This document shows, in pieces, positions 1 through 5,242 of a DNA stretch of 5,242 nucleotides. The notes under the pieces are model-generated. The model had not been told where the DNA came from. It did no database searches and worked only from the letters and a program-made list of their open reading frames with translations. The stretch spans positions 1 through 5,242 of the forward strand of contig CACNCW010000045.1 in the NCBI GenBank assembly GCA_902619055.1, given 5' to 3'. The translations under genes and the position numbers were made by a program. Every line of letters begins with the position of its first letter. The first letter of the stretch is position 1. The DNA comes from an uncultured Alphaproteobacteria bacterium (lineage in GTDB: Bacteria > Pseudomonadota > Alphaproteobacteria > HIMB59 > GCA-002718135).

Positions 1-926
1 TTAAAACAATGCCATTAATAGGGAATTCAGAATTTATTAAAAAAATAAATAAAAAATTAAATGAGCAGAGCTCAAGCAATTCTAGATTATTAATTGAAGG
101 ACCATTTGGAACAGGGAAAAAACATTTTACAAATTTAATACATCAAAATTCACGATATAAAGATAAACTACCTATATCAATTGATTTTAAAAAACTAACA
201 AACGAAGCATTGGATAAGATGTTTGCAGAAAATAAAAATGCAATTAATGAAAATATATTTTATCGATCAAACAATAATACATTAATATTGCTTAATATTG
301 AAACTTTACCAAATATTTTTCAAAAAAAACTCTTAAATTTTCTAGAAAATAAAAAATTTTTTGAAGATCTTGAAATTAAACTAAATTATAAAATTATAAC
401 AATTACTGAAAAAAATTTAGAAATAGAAATTCAAAAAGGTAATTTTATTAGAAGACTATATGATAGAATTTCAACAGACTTTATAAAATTTAAATCTCTC
501 TCTGATAGGAGAGATGATGTTCTTCCTATCCTTGATTTTTATTTAAATGAAAAAAGTGGAGGAAATTTAAATTTTAAATTTTCTTCTAAAGCCTTAACTA
601 AGTTACAAATGTATGATTGGCCTGGAAATATATCTCAACTGATTAACTACGTAGAGAAAAGTCTGATACTTAATCAAGATCAAAATATAAAAGAGTTAGA
701 GGTTGATGATTTAGCTTTGCAAATGGGAGATGAAACTGCGTCAAATTCTTCAAAAAATTCACTGGATTTGTCTTTAAAAGAAGCAAGATCGGAGTTTGAA
801 AAAAATTATTTATTATCGCAAATTAAGAGATTTAATGGTAATATAAGTAAGGTTTCTGAATTTACAGGAATGGAAAGAACTGCTCTTTATAGAAAATTTA
901 AATCATTAGATATAAAAGTAGAATAA
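1..926 (+). CDS. ntrX: NtrX-type response regulator, 5'-partial (AAA+ and Fis-type HTH domains)
   Basis: C-terminal part of the regulator paired with the membrane sensor kinase NtrY, which in alphaproteobacteria acts in nitrogen, redox and envelope control. The frame is open to the left edge. The ATG at 9 precedes 'PLIGNS', the usual start of the AAA+ module, so I take it as an internal Met with the receiver domain outside the window. Residue numbers count from that Met. Walker A is GPFGTGKK (31-38). The sigma54-contact GAFTGA loop is absent, which as I recall is common in NtrX. The Walker B site reads TLILLN (91-96), with L-N where the acidic D-E pair is expected. The first arginine-finger position is I147 (R153 is kept), and the sensor II Arg in WPGN-x-R is S209. 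The C-terminal Fis-like helix-turn-helix (about 255-300, with GMERTALYRKFKSL) is the NtrX signature and looks intact. The stop is 7 bases before trkA. The identity is firm; ATPase activity is doubtful. Confidence 0.9.
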   Translation, partial: KTMPLIGNSEFIKKINKKLNEQSSSNSRLLIEGPFGTGKKHFTNLIHQNSRYKDKLPISIDFKKLTNEALDKMFAENKNAINENIFYRSNNNTLILLNIETLPNIFQKKLLNFLENKKFFEDLEIKLNYKIITITEKNLEIEIQKGNFIRRLYDRISTDFIKFKSLSDRRDDVLPILDFYLNEKSGGNLNFKFSSKALTKLQMYDWPGNISQLINYVEKSLILNQDQNIKELEVDDLALQMGDETASNSSKNSLDLSLKEARSEFEKNYLLSQIKRFNGNISKVSEFTGMERTALYRKFKSLDIKVE

Positions 927-933
927 CTAATCA

Positions 934-2298
934 ATGAAAACAATTATTTGTGGTGCTGGAGATGTTGGATATAGCATAGCTGATAAACTATCACGCGAGA
1001 ACTTTGAAGTTACAGTTATTGATGAAGATGAAAATAGATTAAATAAGGTATCAGAAACGTTGGATGTAAAAACAATAAATGGTCTTCCTAGCATGCCATC
1101 AGTTTTAGAGAGTGCCGGTGCAAATGACTGTGAAATACTAATTGCAGTTACTAAGAGTGATGAAACTAATATGGTTACTTGCCAAATTGGCCATTCTTTA
1201 TTCAAAATTAAAAAGAAAATTGCAAGAATAAGACAACAAGATTATTTAAAAACTGATTTGAAAAATTTATATAATGATGACAATTTCCCAATAGATGCAA
1301 TTATTTCTCCAGAACAAGAAGTTGCAAAGGGCATATTTAGAAGATTAATTTCACCTGGTACAATAGACATGGTTGAATTATCAGATAAAAAATTAAAATT
1401 AATTGGTCTAAAATGTGAAGATAATTTTTTACATTCAGGTTTGTCTGTTAGAGAATTATCAGAAAAATTTCCAGACTATCTTGCTAACATAATGTTTATA
1501 TTTAGAGAAGATCAAAAATTTACAGTAAATTCTTCAACTAAAATTGAAAAAAAAGACACAATTTTTCTAGTTGTGGAAACTGATAATTTGACAGATGTAT
1601 TATCTGAATTTGGCCATCAAGAATTGCAGGCAAAAAAAGCCGTAATTATAGGTGGTGGAAATATAGGATTTTCACTTGCTCAGCTAATTGAAAATTCTGA
1701 CACATATATAAAAACTGAACTTATTGAAGCTAACAAAGAACGAGCAGAATTTCTTGCATCAAATTTAGAAAATATCACAGTGACATGTGGAGATGGCTTA
1801 GACAATCAAATACTTGAAGAGGTAAACATTTCAGATTCAGGTTACTGTATATCAATTACGGAAGACGATGAAGTTAATATACTATCATCTTTATTAGCTA
1901 AAAGAGCAGGGGCCAACACATCAATAACTTTGATTAATAACAGTAATTATTCATCTTTGTTATCTAATATAGGTGTTGATATGACCATAGATCCAAAAAT
2001 AATAACAATTTCTAAAATTTTAGAAAAGGTAAGAGGTGTAAAAATACGAAATGATTATTCAATAGGAGAAGGTTTTGGGGAAGTAATTGAGGCTGATATT
2101 CAATCAGAGTCATTTCTCTGTAATAAAAATCTTAAAGAATTAGAATTACCAAAAGGTATACGTATTGGCTCTATTGTAAGAGATAAAAAAATTATAATTC
2201 CTAATAGTCAAACTGTATTTAAAGAAAATGATGATGTAGTTTTTTTTGCTGAAACAAACTGTATAAAAAAATTAGAAAAACTTTTATCAAGAGTTTAA
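934..2298 (+). CDS. trkA: Trk system potassium uptake protein TrkA
   Basis: Cytosolic, peripheral gating subunit of the Trk potassium transporter; family members bind NAD(H) and regulate the TrkH/TrkG membrane channel. At 454 residues it is close to the usual TrkA length. It has the classic duplicated layout: RCK-N 1 (about 1-120) with the Rossmann loop GAGDVG (7-12) and an acidic residue ending beta-2 (D30), TrkA-C 1 (about 140-220), RCK-N 2 (about 234-350) with GGGNIG (240-245) and E265 as the matching acidic residue, and TrkA-C 2 (about 370-452). Both nucleotide sites look intact. The ATG at 934 puts the Rossmann strand (MKTIICGAGD) right at the N-terminus, as the family expects. No clear Shine-Dalgarno sequence precedes it, and it lies 7 bases after ntrX, so coupling to ntrX translation is plausible. 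The ntrX-trkA order is a conserved alphaproteobacterial arrangement. No trkH/trkG is in the window. Confidence 0.96.
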   Translation: MKTIICGAGDVGYSIADKLSRENFEVTVIDEDENRLNKVSETLDVKTINGLPSMPSVLESAGANDCEILIAVTKSDETNMVTCQIGHSLFKIKKKIARIRQQDYLKTDLKNLYNDDNFPIDAIISPEQEVAKGIFRRLISPGTIDMVELSDKKLKLIGLKCEDNFLHSGLSVRELSEKFPDYLANIMFIFREDQKFTVNSSTKIEKKDTIFLVVETDNLTDVLSEFGHQELQAKKAVIIGGGNIGFSLAQLIENSDTYIKTELIEANKERAEFLASNLENITVTCGDGLDNQILEEVNISDSGYCISITEDDEVNILSSLLAKRAGANTSITLINNSNYSSLLSNIGVDMTIDPKIITISKILEKVRGVKIRNDYSIGEGFGEVIEADIQSESFLCNKNLKELELPKGIRIGSIVRDKKIIIPNSQTVFKENDDVVFFAETNCIKKLEKLLSRV

Positions 2299-2302
2299 TT
2301 GC

Positions 2303-3148
2303 ATGCCAAATTTTGCTTATATAAATCACAAATTTGTAAATTTTAAATCAGCAAAAATTCATATAGAGGATAGAGGATTACAATTTGCAGATAGTGTTTA
2401 TGAAGTTATCGCAGTTTTAGATAAAAATTTAATTGATCTAAATTTTCATCTTAAGAGATTGAAATATTCTCTTCGTGAATTAGAAATTAAATTTAAAATC
2501 AATAAAAAAAACCTAAATAATATTTTTCTTAATCTAATAAAGAAAAATAAAACAAGGAATGGTATAATATATTTACAAATTACAAGAGGTATTCAATTTA
2601 GAGAACACAAGTATCAAAAAAATTTAAACCCAACTTTGATTGTATACACAAGAAATAAAAGTTTTAATTTACCTGGAAAAAAATTTGTAGGGGTAAATAC
2701 AATTACATACCAAGATCTTCGATGGAAAAGACGTGATATTAAAACAGTAAATTTACTTCCAAATATTATAGCAGCAAATATGGCCAAAAAGAAAAATGCT
2801 TATGAGGCAATTTTAATACAAAATGGAAAGGTTACTGAGGGTACGTCTTCTAATATTTGGATTATAAAAAGAAATAATTTAATAACTCATCCAGCTAACT
2901 CCGATATTTTAAAAGGAGTAACTAGAACATCTCTTTTAAAAATTATAAAAAAAACTAAACTTAAACTAATAGAAAAACAATTTACCCATAAGCAATTAAT
3001 TAATGCTGATGAAGTATTTTTAACTAGTTCTGGAAGTTTCATTACTCCAATTTTAAAAATTGATAATAAAATAATTAATAATGGTAAAATTGGTAATATC
3101 ACATTGAAACTAGCAGAAATGTATAATGAAGCATGTATAAATGGATAA
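2303..3148 (+). CDS. dat: D-amino-acid transaminase (class IV PLP aminotransferase)
   Basis: Predicted fold-type IV PLP enzyme that moves the amino group between D-alanine and 2-oxoglutarate-type acceptors, giving D-glutamate for peptidoglycan. Its 281 residues fit the family. Visible landmarks are the DRGLQFADSVYE entry motif (23-34, with Y33), R52 in HLKRL (PLP phosphate contact), the R-x-H pair R100/H102 (the carboxylate trap typical of Bacillus-type D-amino-acid transaminase), the catalytic lysine K147 in DIKTVNLLPN, E179 in VTEGTSSN (pairs with the PLP ring nitrogen) and the TSSG loop (241-244). The R-x-H pair favours a D-amino-acid enzyme over the related branched-chain aminotransferase or aminodeoxychorismate lyase. 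The ATG at 2303 starts 4 bases after trkA and gives the expected N-terminus (AYINHKFV). Only a weak AGAG-like element lies upstream. The 3' end overlaps the next gene by 8 bases. The family is certain; the substrate is likely but inferred from motifs. Confidence 0.88.
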   Translation: MPNFAYINHKFVNFKSAKIHIEDRGLQFADSVYEVIAVLDKNLIDLNFHLKRLKYSLRELEIKFKINKKNLNNIFLNLIKKNKTRNGIIYLQITRGIQFREHKYQKNLNPTLIVYTRNKSFNLPGKKFVGVNTITYQDLRWKRRDIKTVNLLPNIIAANMAKKKNAYEAILIQNGKVTEGTSSNIWIIKRNNLITHPANSDILKGVTRTSLLKIIKKTKLKLIEKQFTHKQLINADEVFLTSSGSFITPILKIDNKIINNGKIGNITLKLAEMYNEACING

Positions 3149-3947
3149 AATAAAGCAAGAGGACATAGAGGACATTTGTTTTAACGTCAGTCAAAATATT
3201 ATCTTACCAAAATTCAAAAATTTATCAGACGATGACATTAATTATAAAAATGGATCTGATTTAGTAACAGCAGCTGATATAGAAGCAGAAAAAGAATTAA
3301 AAAAAAATTTGTTAAAAATTTTACCTACTTCAAATTTTATAGGTGAAGAAGAATATTCTAGAAATGAAAATATATTAAATTTTTATAATGAAGATGCATA
3401 TTGTTGGACTGTTGACCCAATAGATGGCACAACAAATTTTGCTAATGGTAGAGATAAATTTGCAATTATGATAGCATTAACATTTAAAGAAAAAATTCTA
3501 CGTTCTTGGATTTATAAACCATTAGATAAAATTATGTGTTCAGCTATTGTAAATGAAGGCGCTTATATCAACAATAATAAAATTATTACAAAAGAGGTAA
3601 ATATAATTGCAGAAACTATAGGATCGATAAGTACAAAGTATTGGGAACCAGGATTTAAAGATAAGTTAAAAATATTTAAAAATATGTTTAAGGAAGTTAA
3701 CTCATATAGATGTATTGGTTTTGAATATATAGATATAGGTATTGGCATTAGAAATTTTGCTATTTTATCAAAATTATCTCCCTGGGATCATATTCCAGGT
3801 ATTCTTTTTGTCAGAGAAGCAGGAGGTTCTGATATAGATTTTGATAAAAACAAATATGACTTTACAAAAAAGAATAAGAATTTAATTGTTAGTAATTCAG
3901 AAGATTTGAATTTTAAAATTTTAGAAAAAATAGGAGAATATTCATGA
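3141..3947 (+). CDS. Inositol monophosphatase family phosphatase
   Basis: Mg-dependent, Li-sensitive-type phosphomonoesterase of the IMPase/FBPase/BPNT superfamily. It has 268 residues, the usual family size. Metal-site residues are all visible: D46 in VTAADIEAE, the E69-E70 pair in IGEEEYS, D92 and D95 in WTVDPIDGTTNF (89-100), and D216 in SPWDHIPG with the following REAGG (225-229). The segment before the last motif reads GFEYIDIGIG rather than the G-S-x-A-L-D seen in SuhB/human IMPase. As I recall, an E-Y version occurs in a distinct alphaproteobacterial IMPase-like subgroup of unknown substrate, so I do not name it suhB, cysQ or hisN. The start at 3141 lies within the end of dat (8-base overlap), and the stop shares an ATGA with the next gene, so translation is probably coupled on both sides. 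Catalysis on a small phosphorylated metabolite is likely; which one cannot be told from this sequence. Confidence 0.88.
   Translation: MDKIKQEDIEDICFNVSQNIILPKFKNLSDDDINYKNGSDLVTAADIEAEKELKKNLLKILPTSNFIGEEEYSRNENILNFYNEDAYCWTVDPIDGTTNFANGRDKFAIMIALTFKEKILRSWIYKPLDKIMCSAIVNEGAYINNNKIITKEVNIIAETIGSISTKYWEPGFKDKLKIFKNMFKEVNSYRCIGFEYIDIGIGIRNFAILSKLSPWDHIPGILFVREAGGSDIDFDKNKYDFTKKNKNLIVSNSEDLNFKILEKIGEYS
3932..3937 (+). promoter_or_regulatory. Shine-Dalgarno site of the hydroxyacid dehydrogenase gene
   Basis: The sequence AGGAGA ends 6 bases before the ATG at 3944 and is a near-consensus ribosome binding site lying within the 3' end of the phosphatase gene. It fixes the start of the downstream gene. 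It is the only strong Shine-Dalgarno element at an internal start in this window; the starts at 934, 2303, 3141 and 4817 have weak or no purine-rich sites. This suggests stronger independent initiation for this gene than for its neighbours. Confidence 0.75.
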
Positions 3948-4816
3948 GTATTAAAAATGTTTCTTTTATTGGCTTAGGAGTAATGGGTTACCCAATGGCA
4001 GGTCATCTTCAAAATAATGGTTATAATGTAACTGTTTATAATAGAACAACTGCTAAAGCAGAAAAATGGGTAGAAGAGTATAAAGGAAGCATGTCTAAAA
4101 CTCCTGGTGAAGCTTCTCAAAATTCTGAAATTGTTTTTATGTGTGTTGGACGTGATGAAGATATTATTGAAGTAATGGAAGGTGAAGGTGGAATTCTTTC
4201 AAATGTAGATGAGGGATCAATTATTGTTGATCACACAACAGCTTCTGCAGAGATAGCAAGAAATTATTATCAAAAACTTAAAGATAAAAAATTGAGTTTT
4301 CTTGATGCTCCTGTTTCTGGCGGTCAAGCAGGGGCAGAAAATGGTGTTCTCTCTATTATGATAGGTGGCGATGAAAAAGATTATAATAAGGTTAAACCAG
4401 TTCTCACATCTTATGGCAAAGCGGTTGAACTTATAGGTCCATCTGGATCAGGTCAAATAGCTAAAATGATAAATCAAATTTGTATTGCGGGATTAGTGCA
4501 AGGTTTATCCGAAGCAATGGCTTTTGGAAAAAAATCGAATGTGGACATGGAAAAGGTTCTTAGCGTTATATCAAAAGGTGCTGCTCAATCGTGGCAAATG
4601 GAAAATAGATACAGAACTATGCTTGATGGTAAATTTGATTATGGCTTTGCAGTTGATTGGATGCGTAAAGATTTATCAATTTGTTTTAATGAAGCAGATA
4701 AAAATGGTGCAATTCTTCCTGTTACAAAAATTGTTGATAAATACTATGAAGAAGTTCAAAAAAATGGTGGCAATAGGTTTGATACTTCATCTCTCATGAC
4801 TCTTGTAGATAAATAA
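3944..4816 (+). CDS. NAD(P)-dependent beta-hydroxyacid dehydrogenase (3-hydroxyisobutyrate dehydrogenase-like)
   Basis: Cytosolic oxidoreductase of the beta-hydroxyacid dehydrogenase family (3-hydroxyisobutyrate dehydrogenase, tartronate semialdehyde reductase, succinic semialdehyde/glyoxylate reductase). Its 290 residues are full length. Order: N-terminal Rossmann domain with GLGVMGYPMAG (10-20), substrate-site motif DAPVSGGQAGAENG (121-134, S125/G126), then the helical C-terminal domain with catalytic K174 in GSGQIAKMINQ (168-178). The end of beta-2 reads VYNRT (31-35): an Arg at 34 and no acidic residue, which in this family points to NADP(H) rather than NAD(H). The K-x-x-N-Q pattern resembles tartronate semialdehyde reductase more than mammalian HIBADH, but the substrate remains open. 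The start overlaps the phosphatase stop (ATGA) and has a strong ribosome binding site. Its base composition is visibly less AT-rich than the upstream genes. The family is firm, and I give no symbol because the substrate is unknown. Confidence 0.9.
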   Translation: MSIKNVSFIGLGVMGYPMAGHLQNNGYNVTVYNRTTAKAEKWVEEYKGSMSKTPGEASQNSEIVFMCVGRDEDIIEVMEGEGGILSNVDEGSIIVDHTTASAEIARNYYQKLKDKKLSFLDAPVSGGQAGAENGVLSIMIGGDEKDYNKVKPVLTSYGKAVELIGPSGSGQIAKMINQICIAGLVQGLSEAMAFGKKSNVDMEKVLSVISKGAAQSWQMENRYRTMLDGKFDYGFAVDWMRKDLSICFNEADKNGAILPVTKIVDKYYEEVQKNGGNRFDTSSLMTLVDK

Positions 4817-5242
4817 ATGTCAAGAAACTTAATGTTAGCAGTAATATTGTTAACAGCCTCTTCTTTATTTTGGTCAGGAAATTTTTTTTTTGGAAAAGTT
4901 GCTCACATAACTGATCTTTCACCATTTAAATTAAGTTTTTTTAGATGGTCTTTAGCTTTGCTTTTACTTTTACCGTTCACTCTTAAAAGTATTTTGGAAA
5001 ATTTAAATTATTACAAAAAAAACTTTTTACTGATGACTTCATTAAGTATTTTAAGTGTTACAATATTTAATTCATTTACATATATTTCATTACAAACTAC
5101 TTTAGTTTTAAATTCTACTATAATGGCATCTACTGCACCAGTTATTATGATTGGTTTTTCTTGGCTAATGTTTCGAACGAAAATTTCAAAACTGCAATTA
5201 ATTGGTATAATTTTATCTTTATTAGGTGCTTTAGCAATAATT
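4817..5242 (+). CDS. EamA/DMT-family membrane transporter, 3'-partial
   Basis: First 142 codons of an inner-membrane protein, open at the right edge. The translation begins MSRNLMLAVILL and contains about five hydrophobic segments, near residues 5-25, 34-54, 68-88, 94-116 and 125-142. These match one EamA unit of five helices. Typical landmarks are LFWSGNFFFGKVA (17-29) in helix 1, SPFKLSFFRW (35-44) leading helix 2, the polar-dotted segment around NSFTYISLQTT (85-95), STAPVI (105-110) in helix 4 and LQLIGIILSLLGALAII at the cut end. Full-length family members have ten helices in about 280-300 residues, so roughly half is missing. They export or import small metabolites such as amino acids, and no substrate can be assigned. 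The ATG follows the dehydrogenase stop with no gap and no Shine-Dalgarno site, suggesting coupled translation. A run of ten T lies in helix 1 at 4882-4891. Confidence 0.88.
   Translation, partial: MSRNLMLAVILLTASSLFWSGNFFFGKVAHITDLSPFKLSFFRWSLALLLLLPFTLKSILENLNYYKKNFLLMTSLSILSVTIFNSFTYISLQTTLVLNSTIMASTAPVIMIGFSWLMFRTKISKLQLIGIILSLLGALAII

Noticed and set aside
562..582. Near-palindromic AT tract (repeated AAATTT/TTTAAA units)
   Set aside because: It sits within ntrX coding for N-L-N-F-K-F and is what this base composition produces; there is no GC-rich stem or T-tract to suggest a terminator.
927..1205. Minus-strand open frame of 92 codons opposite the start of trkA
   Set aside because: It lies entirely opposite well-conserved TrkA coding sequence, its translation shows no recognisable domain, and such frames are expected by chance.
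2887..3102. Minus-strand open frame of 71 codons with a hydrophobic start
   Set aside because: It is antisense to the 3' part of dat; the hydrophobic look comes from A-rich codons read in reverse as Ile/Leu/Phe.
3157..3176. Short direct repeat of AGAGGACAT in the 5' end of the phosphatase gene
   Set aside because: It encodes the E-D-I-E-D-I stretch, and two adjacent copies of nine bases are not enough to suggest a regulatory or mobile element.
3563..3748. Minus-strand open frame of 61 codons
   Set aside because: It is antisense to the phosphatase gene with no start signal or family signature; a composition effect.
3945..3947. Possible TGA recoding as Trp, given the extreme AT bias
   Set aside because: TGA ends the phosphatase at the expected length in an ATGA overlap with the next gene, and conserved Trp positions use TGG.
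4524..4799. Plus-strand frame of 91 codons inside the dehydrogenase gene
   Set aside because: It is an out-of-frame shadow of the catalytic half of the dehydrogenase, whose own frame carries all family motifs.

Overview
The window is a very AT-rich stretch of a streamlined bacterial genome. Six genes all lie on the + strand and are packed end to end. The gaps between them are 7, 4, 0 (overlap of 8), 0 (overlap of 4) and 0 bases. The order ntrX-trkA followed by a D-amino-acid transaminase, the compact layout and the base composition suggest a small-genome marine alphaproteobacterium (Pelagibacterales/SAR11 or a similarly AT-rich lineage). This placement is inferred from gene content and recall of the families, not from a search. 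TGA is used as a stop (3945-3947) and TGG as Trp, so the standard bacterial code fits.

Layout: (1) 1-926 is the C-terminal part of an NtrX-type response regulator, cut by the left edge; its AAA+ core looks degenerate while its DNA-binding helix-turn-helix is well kept. (2) 934-2298 is trkA, the cytosolic NAD-binding subunit of a Trk potassium transporter, complete with two RCK units. (3) 2303-3148 is a fold-type IV PLP aminotransferase with D-amino-acid transaminase hallmarks. (4) 3141-3947 is an inositol-monophosphatase-family phosphatase. (5) 3944-4816 is a beta-hydroxyacid dehydrogenase of the 3-hydroxyisobutyrate dehydrogenase type. (6) 4817-5242 is the first half of an EamA/DMT-type membrane transporter, cut by the right edge.

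The first two genes are the downstream part of the well-known alphaproteobacterial ntrB-ntrC-ntrY-ntrX-trkA neighbourhood, where hfq often follows. Here hfq is not seen after trkA or dat, and metabolic genes of unclear substrate take that place. With no intergenic space, the whole window could be read as one transcript, with regulation of the later genes coming from upstream or from promoters inside coding sequence. There are no RNA genes, mobile elements, CRISPR arrays or long intergenic regions. I see no convincing new multi-gene system. The most unusual item is the NtrX ATPase domain, which keeps its Walker A motif but has lost several other catalytic residues.
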